Positions 1-8,388 of a stretch of 64,000 bases of DNA are shown here, piece by piece. A program made the position numbers and the translations under genes. The stretch spans positions 434,001 through 498,000 of the forward strand of contig JACKCM010000005.1 in assembly GCA_020634035.1 (NCBI GenBank), in the 5' to 3' direction. The first letter of the stretch is position 1; every line of letters begins with the position of its first letter. Under the pieces are notes generated by a model that saw nothing but the letters and a program-made list of their open reading frames with translations, was not told the DNA's origin and did no database searches. The DNA comes from Candidatus Obscuribacterales bacterium (GTDB lineage: Bacteria; Cyanobacteriota; Vampirovibrionia; Obscuribacterales; Obscuribacteraceae).

Positions 1-210
1 GGAAGCTATCGAAGCACTCTCGTGCTCCGCGAACATAACCCTGGTAGGACAATTGAATATGAACGAGTTCAATTTCATGGCATCTATTTATTTATGATCA
101 CCCTTATGAATTCTAGCAATGCTGCTATTAAGAAAATGGTGGTAGCACCGCATTACATTTATCTCATCAAGCTGCTCACTTCTACGGCACCGGCTTTTAA
201 GCCATTATGA
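1..210 (+). other. Open frame running in from the left edge, unidentified
   Basis: Frame 1 is open from the first base to a TGA at 208-210 and could be the last 69 codons of a gene that starts outside the window. The translation shows no motif I recognise and is more AT-rich than its neighbours. An internal TTG at 22 could also start a 62-residue peptide, but no ribosome binding site precedes it. From 211 to 340 I see no gene; this stretch is the leader of the LptD-like gene. The call is weak, and the whole stretch may be non-coding. Confidence 0.2.
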
Positions 211-367
211 GCTGGTCTTAATCGATTATCCGGAACCGCTGATGAATTTATTCTGTCTTTTCGATTCGATAAATAAGTAACGGAAACAGGTAGGTTGCAA
301 AGGAACTGAAGTAAAATGTTGTCGACTTATCCAATATATAGTGGCTTCCCAATTTCTTGATATCCGC

Positions 368-2461
368 ATGTTGAACATATTCAGAAATAACAGCTTTATC
401 TCCCGTACAGTGCTCACTGCTCTCGCCTTCCAGTTGGTTCTGTCCGGTTTTGTACCGGCCCTGGCCGCTGCCTCTTCTGTGGACAGTAAGAACGACAGCA
501 GCTCCAGTGGCGGCAGTGGAACTCTTTTGCTTCCGCTCACTCCCAAAATAGACTCTGCCGGTCTGGCCCAGGAAGACGAGGTCAACGACGGGGACGAGGA
601 TGAAGATGGCGATAACGGAGTTGTTCCTATCCAGCCTCCGGATGCGGATACAGAAGCTGAGCCCACAGGTCCGGTGGATCTTTCTAAGAACAAAGCCCAG
701 GAGCCCTATAACGATGAAGGCATCGTAGATCCCCGAAGACCCTTCAGTCTCGAAGTAGACGAAGAGGACGATGACGAAGCTGGATTGGCATCTCAGATAA
801 GTGAAGATACAACCTTAAAAGGCACAATTCAGATTGTCGCCGACGACACCGAATATGACAGCGAGAAGAACACCTTTCTTGGAACCGGAAACGCTGTTTG
901 TGTTATCGGTGGTCAAAACTCGCGCCTCGAAGCGGACATGATTCTCTATGATCAGAACGAAGAGACCATCGATGCCCGCGGTCATGTCACCATTTTGAGA
1001 GAAGGTCAGGTGACCACCGGTAAATCCTTCAAGTTCAAGGTGAACTCCGATGAGTATCTGATCACCAAACCGGATACCGAGGTTAATGGCGCCAATATCG
1101 TCGCCCGGGCCGGAAAAGGTGCCAATGGCGGTCTTGCCTTCAAAGACGGTACTCTTCAGTTTCCTACTCCTTTTGTATTTCAGAAGAGTCAATATTATGG
1201 TCCTGTCGGGCACTTGATGGAGCTGGCCAAGAAAAAGGCTCACCCCGATGCCTATATGCCGGCCAAGCCCAGCTACAAATTCACCGCCCGGCGCATGGTC
1301 TATGAAAAGTACAAAGACCAGGGCAACCTGACAATATTCGGCGGCAGGATGATGTTCGGCAAGTTCGGTGTGCCGCTTCCCAAGCTGAATGCCACTATTA
1401 CAAAAGACGGCAACGACATGATCATGCCGATTGCTCCGGCCCTGGGCAGCAACATGCAGGTGGGCGGTATCAACCTCGGTCCCCAGTTCAATACACTTTT
1501 GCCGAACGGTAAGGGCGTGGTCTCCTGGTCGCCGATGCTTCAAATAGGTGGTCGTACTCTGGACGGTAGGGGCGGTGGCTCCGGACTCGGTCTTGCCGGT
1601 CAGGCAACGATTACCACTAAGAAGTTGAAAGCTGGTATCGCCACCGGTTCGGTCAACAACATCATGGTGGCGGATCTGCATTATCGAATCTCGCCGCACT
1701 TGCGGTTACAGTCCGGTATCAACCGCTTTCTCGATGATGGTATGTTCGGCTTCCGCAGGGCTCGTCTTGCCGCCGAACTGGTCGACACAAGAATGACGAA
1801 CAAGATACCTTTTCTCAGTTATGCGGCGGCTCGTTCCTCTGCCGGTTGGATGCAGGACAACCCGCAGCTCGTTAATTTGAGCCCCGACTATGCCCAGCTC
1901 TTCGGACCGAATCAATACAAGACTGTTATGAACAGCGGATTCAAGTTGCAGGAGCAGATCACTTTCACCACTCATCCGCTCTTTGCCATCGGTAACGACA
2001 AGTACGGTCTCAAGTCCTACATCTATGGTGGAGGCGCACTGCGGGCTTACTCTTCCGGTGATGCCAGCGCTATCGGTCAGCTCGGTCCGGTGCTCAGTTT
2101 GAACCTGAATCGCTTCCATCTCCAGACCAACTACAACCAGTCGGTGGCCAAAGGAAGCTCTCCCTTTGTCTTCGACCAGTTTATCCAGGGGCAGCGTTCG
2201 CTCAATATGATGGGTGACGTCAAAGTGAACAAATACCTCACCCTTGGCGCCGGTATGGGCTATAACCTTTCCAACAAGCTCTTCTATTCGAGGACGATTA
2301 CTGCCGCTATCGGACCCGAGGACTTCAAAGTCTTGTTGACCAGAGATATGGTCACCGGCATCAACCGGGTCGGTTTCGATATCCTCTATGGAGCTCCCGT
2401 TCCATTCAAGTCTCTATCTCTCAAAGGCAATCCTGACCATGGTCAGCTTGGTGGAATCTGA
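368..2461 (+). CDS. LptD-like outer-membrane LPS assembly protein (OstA + DUF3769-like barrel)
   Basis: Probable outer-membrane protein of lipopolysaccharide export. The ATG at 368 gives a good signal peptide (basic n-region, hydrophobic core, ALAA cleavage site near residue 35); a GTG at 341 adds nine residues that fit a signal peptide less well. Two acidic linkers follow (near residues 70-84 and 130-139). Residues about 150-257 form an OstA/LptA-like beta-jellyroll with the typical pattern of VADDTEYD, GTGNAVCVIGG, LEADMILYD and DARGHVTI. The remaining C-terminal part is rich in alternating Gly/aromatic strands as in a beta-barrel, and resembles the cyanobacterial DUF3769/LptD form rather than the proteobacterial one. 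No lptE or lptA is adjacent. The lpx and bam genes lie 2-8 kb downstream on the other strand. The family assignment is by motif and architecture, so LptD identity is probable, not proven. Confidence 0.6.
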   Translation: MLNIFRNNSFISRTVLTALAFQLVLSGFVPALAAASSVDSKNDSSSSGGSGTLLLPLTPKIDSAGLAQEDEVNDGDEDEDGDNGVVPIQPPDADTEAEPTGPVDLSKNKAQEPYNDEGIVDPRRPFSLEVDEEDDDEAGLASQISEDTTLKGTIQIVADDTEYDSEKNTFLGTGNAVCVIGGQNSRLEADMILYDQNEETIDARGHVTILREGQVTTGKSFKFKVNSDEYLITKPDTEVNGANIVARAGKGANGGLAFKDGTLQFPTPFVFQKSQYYGPVGHLMELAKKKAHPDAYMPAKPSYKFTARRMVYEKYKDQGNLTIFGGRMMFGKFGVPLPKLNATITKDGNDMIMPIAPALGSNMQVGGINLGPQFNTLLPNGKGVVSWSPMLQIGGRTLDGRGGGSGLGLAGQATITTKKLKAGIATGSVNNIMVADLHYRISPHLRLQSGINRFLDDGMFGFRRARLAAELVDTRMTNKIPFLSYAAARSSAGWMQDNPQLVNLSPDYAQLFGPNQYKTVMNSGFKLQEQITFTTHPLFAIGNDKYGLKSYIYGGGALRAYSSGDASAIGQLGPVLSLNLNRFHLQTNYNQSVAKGSSPFVFDQFIQGQRSLNMMGDVKVNKYLTLGAGMGYNLSNKLFYSRTITAAIGPEDFKVLLTRDMVTGINRVGFDILYGAPVPFKSLSLKGNPDHGQLGGI

Positions 2462-2487
2462 AGATAGATAGGTAGACGACGGAGGAC

Positions 2488-3498
2488 ATGACCGTGCCCA
2501 GCAAAAGAGCTTGCGCTGCGATAGGCATCGATCTGGGCGGGACGAATCTGCGCGGGGCGGTGGTCGAGAACGGCAAGTTAGTTGGGGAGCCGGTCTATGT
2601 CGAGACCCCGGACCATCCGGAGAAGATAGTCGATGCCCTGGTTAAATTGATAGAGGATTTGCTTGACGAAGCGCAAACATCCGGTCTTCAGCGAGATGCG
2701 ATTTGCGGTGTCGGTATTGCCACGGCTGGAGTGGTCAACTGTGACACCGGAGAGGTAATCGGCTCCACCGGCAATCTGCCCGGCTGGGCCGGCACCAAAA
2801 TTCGAGAGGTAGTAGAAGCTCGAACCGGACTTAGCGTGCACGTGGAGAACGATGCCAACGCCGCCGCCTACGGAGAAGCCCGGGTCGAAGAGCTGAAGAA
2901 TCTGCATTGCATAGTCGTGGTTACCCTCGGCACTGGTATCGGCGGTGGTATTGTCATAGACGGTAAGCTTTTGCACGGGCGTGGCTGGGCTGCAGGCGAG
3001 ATTGGTCATATGTCCATCGCTCTTGATGATAGTCGGCTCTGTACCTGTGGTTTGCACAATTGCTGGGAAGCTTATGGGTCGGGGCGGGGGCTTCTGGCTA
3101 CTGCTCGGGAGTTGCTCGCCGAGAAGAATGACGAAGGTCAGGATTCCACTTTGTTCGAAGTAGGCGAAGCCGAATTGACTACGTACAAGGTCTTTCAGGA
3201 GGCTAAAGCCGGAGACCTGCTGGCCTGTGCGATTGTGCGGCGCTGGCATGAACATATCACCACCGGAATCGTTAATCTCACCCATATTCTCAATCCCGAC
3301 TGTTTTGTCATAACCGGAGGATTGAGTCAGGCTTGCGATCTGGCGCTCTTGAAAGAGCTTACGGTTGAAAAAGCGCTCCATAATATCGGCGAAACCGTAG
3401 AGATAAGGGCTTCCATGCTCGATACCAATGCCGGATTGATAGGTGCGGCTCAGTCTGTCATAGACGAGGTCGGTGCCGGGGTCCCTGCCCGACGTTAG
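2488..3498 (+). CDS. ROK family sugar kinase (glucokinase-like)
   Basis: Cytoplasmic ATP-dependent sugar kinase of the ROK family, probably phosphorylating glucose or a related hexose. It has the N-terminal phosphate-binding motif DLGGTN near residue 16, the catalytic-Asp motif ENDANAAAYGEA near residue 120, the GTGIGGG loop near 148, and the ROK zinc signature EIGHM followed by CTCGLHNCWE near 184 (the usual CxCGxxGCxE with Asn for the second Gly). At 336 residues it is full length for bacterial glucokinases. GGAGG at 2481-2485 lies only two bases before the ATG at 2488 but eight bases before the in-frame GTG at 2494, so the GTG may be the true start. The gene follows the LptD-like gene by 26 bp and may be cotranscribed with it. 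Substrate specificity cannot be read from the sequence. Confidence 0.88.
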   Translation: MTVPSKRACAAIGIDLGGTNLRGAVVENGKLVGEPVYVETPDHPEKIVDALVKLIEDLLDEAQTSGLQRDAICGVGIATAGVVNCDTGEVIGSTGNLPGWAGTKIREVVEARTGLSVHVENDANAAAYGEARVEELKNLHCIVVVTLGTGIGGGIVIDGKLLHGRGWAAGEIGHMSIALDDSRLCTCGLHNCWEAYGSGRGLLATARELLAEKNDEGQDSTLFEVGEAELTTYKVFQEAKAGDLLACAIVRRWHEHITTGIVNLTHILNPDCFVITGGLSQACDLALLKELTVEKALHNIGETVEIRASMLDTNAGLIGAAQSVIDEVGAGVPARR

Positions 3499-3731
3499 CG
3501 GCAAAGGGCAAAATTAACAAAAGGTCTAAATTTTGCAACTTGAAAGATTTTCCGAGGATTTTCTTTCATTCTCTTGAGAGTGCCTGAAATTAGATAATTC
3601 CGCCGATTCAAACCAGGGACTAGCTCGGTTAAAAAAAATCAGGTATTTCCCCGGAGCAGTCTTCGGGGTGGAATGTTATAACAGAAGACAGGGAATAAAA
3701 TTATTGAGCTTAGATCCGAGGTAGCACGACA

Positions 3732-4124
3732 ATGTCAACCAGAGAGGATATACCTGTGGTAGAAGCAGAATCTGTCGACGAGAAGAACGAAGACCGGGAC
3801 GAACGGGACGAGAACGCCGAAAGCGTCGAAAACTCCGAGAACTTCGAAGATACCTGCCAGGTAGAGGGGTCTGGCGATATAGTCGGGGAGTTCGTCTATT
3901 CCTTCGGGCATGGCTTTGTCCAGGCGCCCATCGACGGTGTCCGGGAGATCGTCAACACCCTCTCCGGAACCAAAATCGTCCCCAAGATAGAAGTTGTGAA
4001 ACCGCCCAAGAAAAAGGAGATTGCCACCCCCGAATGGCAGGCTCAAAAGGTTGGTGCAGGCTGCGGCTTGATCGTATCCCTGGTGGTCATCTCGAACATG
4101 ATCTCCAAGGGACGGCCTATCTAG
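3732..4124 (+). CDS. Small acidic protein with C-terminal membrane segment, unknown
   Basis: I do not recognise this 130-residue protein. The first about 45 residues are strongly charged and dominated by Glu/Asp/Asn with interspersed Arg, and are probably disordered. A middle segment (residues about 50-80, GEFVYSFGHGFVQAPIDGV) looks amphipathic and may associate with membranes. A basic PPKKKE patch precedes one hydrophobic helix (about residues 105-122), which suggests a single-pass protein with most of its mass on one side. GAGGT precedes the ATG. It is followed by the convergent DUF4139 gene. The upstream 233 bp (3499-3731) hold no gene; they contain an AT-rich inverted repeat (GCAAAATT/AATTTTGC, 3508-3536) and a small CCCCG/CGGGG hairpin (3649-3668). 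Confidence 0.55.
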   Translation: MSTREDIPVVEAESVDEKNEDRDERDENAESVENSENFEDTCQVEGSGDIVGEFVYSFGHGFVQAPIDGVREIVNTLSGTKIVPKIEVVKPPKKKEIATPEWQAQKVGAGCGLIVSLVVISNMISKGRPI

Positions 4125-4134
4125 AACCGTCTAT

Positions 4135-5610
4135 TTAATAGCGTATTTCGATCTCGTAGTCTATTACGGTCTCACCGCGTTTCGGCACATTGACCGTAAA
4201 TTCGAACTTGCTCGAGCTGGTTTTCTTGTATTTGTGGCTGGATGACTTAATCTTCCAGTCTCCCTGGGCATGTTCCACTGCCGTTATCTCGACATCTTCA
4301 TCTTTGTGGTTGCGCAGGCTTATCTGATAGGTCGCCCTGGTGGTTCTCTGGTTGGGACGGGTATAGCTCATCTGTTTTCGCTCTCCGACCAGGTCGAAGG
4401 CGTCGCCTATATAAAGACGAAGCTTTTCGTCCCTGGGGGTATGGTCGATGAGATCCTCGCCGACAAACTGCAGCGCCCCATCCGAATCTCTTTTGTAGAC
4501 CCGGACTTTGCCTTTGGGTAGCGCCATGCCCAGGTTGTTCTTCTTGATGTTCTCGATTTCCAGTTTTACGTTTATCTTCTTCGCCGCGTTCCCGCCACCG
4601 CCACCATAAACAATCGGATGGGCGCCCTGGGGCTCGAAGAGATAGAGCTTCTTCGTGGGCACGGCGTTGGCGTTGAAGAGGCTCATCTGCTTGGTTTCAT
4701 TGTTGTTGACATTGGTTTTGCCGGCAAGAGAATAGAGATGGTATTCGGCAAAGCTTTTTTCAGAAAATTGATTATCCATGGCTCCTTCCGCCACCGCTGA
4801 TTTCATCAGAGACATACGGTGACGGACCGCCTGGGGCTGGACCCGATGCACATCTCCTGCCAGCAGCTTGAGCGAGGCGTTTTTATAGGATGATCCGGAT
4901 TTATTATCCAGAGTAACCCAGCTGGTCAGGTCTACCTGGCTGTCGTCTTCGTTGGCGACAGCGACATAGTCGCAACGCCAGCTCAGACCTCTGGTCTGGT
5001 AGCTGATCTCCGTATCATGCAGACCGGCTCTAGATGCTTCGAGCTTCCAGAGCAATGCCGGCTTGGGCACCAGGTCTTTGGGCAGCGCAGATAGTTTCAA
5101 CTCTCCTGGCGGAGAGACGACTATGCCGTCACTGGTTTTGAGCACAATGCCTGAGTGTTTGGTTCTGGGGTTGCCGTTGGTATCGACGATGGTCACAATG
5201 GGCGGATTGAGCAGTTCGCCGGTGGTTTCTGTGGTGCTGCCGTTGTCGGCATAGCGTCTTAGAGTAATGGTCTCGCCCACCATCTTATTTAAGATGGTGT
5301 CTCGGTCCATGACGTCGTATTGATAATTCTGCTCCCTGACCACCACTGTATTTGGTGCGGTCAAAGACATAAAATTTACCGTAGTAGGATCAATAGCGGC
5401 TGCCACATCGGAGAATCTGACAAAGTTGATTCCTTTATCCAGCTCGATTTCGCGAACATCTTTGACCAGACCGAAATTCTGATTATAAATAGTAAGGGCG
5501 ATGTTTTTAGAACTTTTGCCCGAGACCTCTTTCTCTTCGGCTCCTGCCAGGTTGCTTGTCCAGGGCATTAGAGACAGTGCCAGCATTGAGCTAAATATCA
5601 ACTTTTTCAT
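4135..5610 (-). CDS. Exported DUF4139 domain protein
   Basis: A 491-residue exported protein. The ATG at 5610 gives a clear signal peptide (MKKLIF, hydrophobic core, NLAGA cleavage) and is preceded by AAAGGA, so it is preferred over a TTG 24 bases upstream that would overlap the previous gene. The body fits the DUF4139 family: an early TIYNQNFGLVKDVREI strand pair, the central YQTRGLSWRCDYV segment (near residue 215, conserved as 'sY...W.p.Y' in this family) and a beta-rich C-terminal part. No biochemical role is firmly known for the family; some members are annotated near mucoidy inhibitor A. It is the last gene of the minus-strand envelope block and begins eight bases after the lpxC stop, which suggests cotranscription and an envelope role. 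Confidence 0.7.
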   Translation of the reverse strand: MKKLIFSSMLALSLMPWTSNLAGAEEKEVSGKSSKNIALTIYNQNFGLVKDVREIELDKGINFVRFSDVAAAIDPTTVNFMSLTAPNTVVVREQNYQYDVMDRDTILNKMVGETITLRRYADNGSTTETTGELLNPPIVTIVDTNGNPRTKHSGIVLKTSDGIVVSPPGELKLSALPKDLVPKPALLWKLEASRAGLHDTEISYQTRGLSWRCDYVAVANEDDSQVDLTSWVTLDNKSGSSYKNASLKLLAGDVHRVQPQAVRHRMSLMKSAVAEGAMDNQFSEKSFAEYHLYSLAGKTNVNNNETKQMSLFNANAVPTKKLYLFEPQGAHPIVYGGGGGNAAKKINVKLEIENIKKNNLGMALPKGKVRVYKRDSDGALQFVGEDLIDHTPRDEKLRLYIGDAFDLVGERKQMSYTRPNQRTTRATYQISLRNHKDEDVEITAVEHAQGDWKIKSSSHKYKKTSSSKFEFTVNVPKRGETVIDYEIEIRY

Positions 5611-5617
5611 GGTCTTG

Positions 5618-6487
5618 TTATCTATTCCTTTCAAAGATAGCGCTCAGTTTGCCGGCCATCTCAACATCGATGGCATGACCGCCTTTGATGCTGATGAAGT
5701 CAGCTTTTATTCTTAATGGATTGACTCCGCAGAGCATCAGATCGCCAATCATATCGAGCAGCTTGTGACGAACCGGTTCATCCGGAGTTTGAAGCGGCAT
5801 GGTGAAGTCATCTTTGGTAAAGCTGACCACGTCTTTGTCGAAGCCCAGAAGCTGATGTTCCATCAATGAGCCGAATGTGCGAGCTGTGGTCACCGCCTCA
5901 AGATCGTCCCCATGTTTCCAGGTTCGCCAGATCCGACCTATTTTGGGGTGGTCCATCTCGAGCAGATAGGTCACCGAGAACTTATCTGAGGGAAGCGCCA
6001 TCAAAATCCTGTCTTTATGTCTGAGGATAATCGGAGCATCCAGTTCGAGTTCAGGCTCCGGTAAAGGCTTACTCAGTCCGCTTTCGGCAAGTAAATCGAA
6101 CCAGAGGTCGCAGCTGCCGTTGCCCATGGGCAATTCGGGACCGAGTACTTCTATGTAGAGGTCATCGACATTACAAAGTGCCAGAGCACAAAGAATATGC
6201 TCGACGAAACAGACCCTTATTTTGCCTTCTCCGAGCGCGGTATTGCGGGTGGTGCTAATAACCGAGTCGACATGGGCTTTGACTACCAGGCGCTCCGAAT
6301 TCCCAGATTCGGCTTCGGCTTCCATGCCGTTGGGGACCAGGATAAAAGCCAGCCCTTCTCCGGGCTGTCGTTTGTACAAATTGACTTTTACCGCCTGGCG
6401 CGATGTCAGTCCCATACCTTCGAGACAGGCGACGGCTTTACCCAGATCGCCCACTTCTTTGAGATCCGGACTCAGTTTGCCGGCCAT
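5618..6487 (-). CDS. lpxC: UDP-3-O-acyl-N-acetylglucosamine deacetylase
   Basis: Zinc deacetylase catalysing the committed step of lipid A synthesis. Visible signatures are ARTFG (near residue 204), the metal-ligand histidine in VEHIL (near 97), the HKLLDMIGD motif (near 238) carrying the other His and Asp zinc ligands, and the GGHAIDVEMA motif (near 272) with the general-acid His. The N-terminal GMGLTSRQAV corresponds to the usual GVGLHSG but lacks its His. At 289 residues it is slightly shorter than the typical 300-305. GGGAGAG lies seven bases upstream of the ATG. It sits between lpxD and the DUF4139 gene on the same strand. Overall it is divergent but keeps the catalytic residues, so an active enzyme is likely. 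Confidence 0.88.
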   Translation of the reverse strand: MAGKLSPDLKEVGDLGKAVACLEGMGLTSRQAVKVNLYKRQPGEGLAFILVPNGMEAEAESGNSERLVVKAHVDSVISTTRNTALGEGKIRVCFVEHILCALALCNVDDLYIEVLGPELPMGNGSCDLWFDLLAESGLSKPLPEPELELDAPIILRHKDRILMALPSDKFSVTYLLEMDHPKIGRIWRTWKHGDDLEAVTTARTFGSLMEHQLLGFDKDVVSFTKDDFTMPLQTPDEPVRHKLLDMIGDLMLCGVNPLRIKADFISIKGGHAIDVEMAGKLSAIFERNR

Positions 6488-6514
6488 GCTTCTTCTCTCC
6501 CTTCAGTCAAATAC

Positions 6515-7648
6515 TCAGGACTGCTCTTGCAACTGTTTATCCAATAGTCTCGATTCGAGTTGTTTGAGCCTCTCTTTCAGTTCGCGCAACTCGGTATTCA
6601 TCTTGGGCAGTTTGCGGGAATACATCTGCACTTTGAGATATTCTCTGGCGTTGATGGCGGGCATGCCGACCTGGATATCTCTTTCGGGGACATCTTTAAC
6701 CACGGCGGCACAGCCTTCGATGATGGCGTCTTTGCCGACTGTAATATGGTCTCTGAGGCGGACACCGCCAGCCATGATAGCCCGATCACCAATTTTGCAA
6801 GAGCCGCCTACCGCGGTGTGACCTACCACAATGGCGTCATTGCCGAACTGACAGTTATGGGCGATCAAAACAAGGTTATCCACTTTGGTGCCCTGACCGA
6901 TAACGGTGGCACCGATGGTGGCGCGGTCGATGGTGCTGTAGGCGCCGATTTCGACATCGTCTTCGATAATCACTGTACCTATCTGGGGAATCTTCAATAA
7001 AGGATTGCGATCATCGCTCATCTGATCGGCTTTGCCCTGGGTGAGCAGCTCTGCATTCGCTGGCTTTTCAGTGGTATAGCCGAAGCCGTCGGCTCCTAAA
7101 TTGGCGCCCTGTTGCAGAATCACTCGGTTGCCGATGCGGACATAGTCGGCTATGAGACAACCGGGATGAATCAGGCAGTTGTCGCCGATATTGACCTTGC
7201 CGCCTATTACAGTGTGGGCCATGACGAAGGTGCCGGCACCAATTTTGCTGTTCGGACCGATAACCACATAGGGTCCGACGGAAGCTTCTTCCGAGACCTC
7301 TGCTGTCGGATCGACAACGGCGGTTTCATGAACTCCTTTTGCAGGCAGGAAGCGTTGCGGCTTCAGGGCGGTGCAGATGCGCTGAATAGCCAGTTTCGGC
7401 CGCTCAACCGTGATAAGCACCTGCTCTTTATCGCTGGTTTTCGTACCCTGAGGAACGATAACGATCTTCGCTTTGCACTGGTCGAGCTTTTTGAGCAGGG
7501 CGCTATCGGTAACCAGAGCGATATCTTCTCTGGTGGCACCGAACGGATCGACAGCGATGCCGGATACAAGGGCGTTGCCGTCGCCCTCTACCGTGCCGCC
7601 GATAAAGCCGGCTATCTGAGAAGCGGACATAGGCATTGGAAGTTTCAT
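6515..7648 (-). CDS. lpxD: UDP-3-O-(3-hydroxyacyl)glucosamine N-acyltransferase
   Basis: Lipid A biosynthesis N-acyltransferase acting after LpxC. The ATG at 7648 follows AGAAGG and gives the usual LpxD start (hydrophobic then SASQIAGFIGGTVEGDG), so the longer upstream open frame is rejected. The uridine-binding N-terminal domain spans about residues 1-100. A left-handed beta-helix of hexapeptide repeats (I/V-G-x repeats) covers about 105-330 and includes the LpxD segment GADGFGY and the catalytic-His motif IAHNCQFGN near 262. A charged coiled-coil tail (about 345-377) replaces the usual short C-terminal helix. The length of 377 residues is a little above the common 340-350 because of this tail. 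It lies 27 bp upstream of lpxC on the same strand. Confidence 0.93.
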   Translation of the reverse strand: MKLPMPMSASQIAGFIGGTVEGDGNALVSGIAVDPFGATREDIALVTDSALLKKLDQCKAKIVIVPQGTKTSDKEQVLITVERPKLAIQRICTALKPQRFLPAKGVHETAVVDPTAEVSEEASVGPYVVIGPNSKIGAGTFVMAHTVIGGKVNIGDNCLIHPGCLIADYVRIGNRVILQQGANLGADGFGYTTEKPANAELLTQGKADQMSDDRNPLLKIPQIGTVIIEDDVEIGAYSTIDRATIGATVIGQGTKVDNLVLIAHNCQFGNDAIVVGHTAVGGSCKIGDRAIMAGGVRLRDHITVGKDAIIEGCAAVVKDVPERDIQVGMPAINAREYLKVQMYSRKLPKMNTELRELKERLKQLESRLLDKQLQEQS

Positions 7649-7755
7649 GTAAAAATTACCTTCTGGTTTTACTGATTGAGCAGGTCGAATATCAAAGGCG
7701 GTGCTTCCTAATGAAAACACCGCCAAGAATTTTTAGTTGAGGGTTTTCAGCTAGC

Positions 7756-8280
7756 TTATTTGGTAGCTTTGGAGTCGCTCTTCTCGTAGTTCTGAGCAAT
7801 TCTCTGGACAACGGCATCGGTGATATCGGTGCCACCTACGAGAATGACGCTCTTTTCGAGAACGGTGTCGAGATTTTTAGCTTTGGCTTCTGCTTTGATG
7901 GCGGCCATGAGCTCGTCTCTCAGCATTTTGTCCTTGGCTATGAGCTTCTTCTGGTAGTTGTTAACTTCCTGGTCGATTTTGCCTTGCAGCTCTTTTTGAA
8001 GCGCTTTCAGCTCGGCATCGGACTTCTTGTTCTTTTTAGCAACCTGGAAATCTTTGTTACTTCTTTCGATCATTTTGTGAAGGCGATCTTCTTCAGCTTT
8101 TAAATTCGCTTCCAGATCTTTGACCTTCGGATACTTGTCGAGAACTGTTTTGAGCTCGACCACTCCTATCTTCTGGGCATTCTGGGCATCTGCAGCCTGA
8201 TTGAAGCCGGCTACACCACAGATAACCAGTGCACTCACCAGTGCATTGACCAGATTAGCTTTTTTGCCTTTTGTAAGCAT
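7756..8280 (-). CDS. skp: Periplasmic chaperone Skp/OmpH family
   Basis: Small periplasmic chaperone for outer-membrane proteins. It has a signal peptide (about 1-32, cleavage near AADAQ), then IGVVELKTVLDKYPKVKDLEA, the usual start of the mature OmpH domain, and a long Lys/Glu-rich coiled coil (about 50-130) forming the tentacles. The end returns to a beta strand (LVGGTDITDAVVQ), which matches the Skp body. At 174 residues it is normal for the family. GGAGA lies six bases before the ATG. Its position between bamA and lpxD is the same as in many Gram-negative bacteria, which strongly supports the assignment. Confidence 0.9.
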   Translation of the reverse strand: MLTKGKKANLVNALVSALVICGVAGFNQAADAQNAQKIGVVELKTVLDKYPKVKDLEANLKAEEDRLHKMIERSNKDFQVAKKNKKSDAELKALQKELQGKIDQEVNNYQKKLIAKDKMLRDELMAAIKAEAKAKNLDTVLEKSVILVGGTDITDAVVQRIAQNYEKSDSKATK

Positions 8281-8388
8281 TCTATTCTCCGTCTTGTTCC
8301 TATCTGATATCTAACAACGAACAACGCCTGATAGTGGGCGATTTTACACTATTAGAGGATGCTGGACCCGGTCATGTTTCTAAGATAA

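Noticed and set aside
815..1699. 294-codon minus-strand open frame inside the LptD-like gene
   Set aside because: It lies entirely opposite a gene with clear OstA motifs and a signal peptide, and its translation has no recognisable domain.
3649..3668. CCCCG/CGGGG hairpin upstream of the small acidic protein as a terminator
   Set aside because: Only five base pairs and no T run follow; too weak to call.
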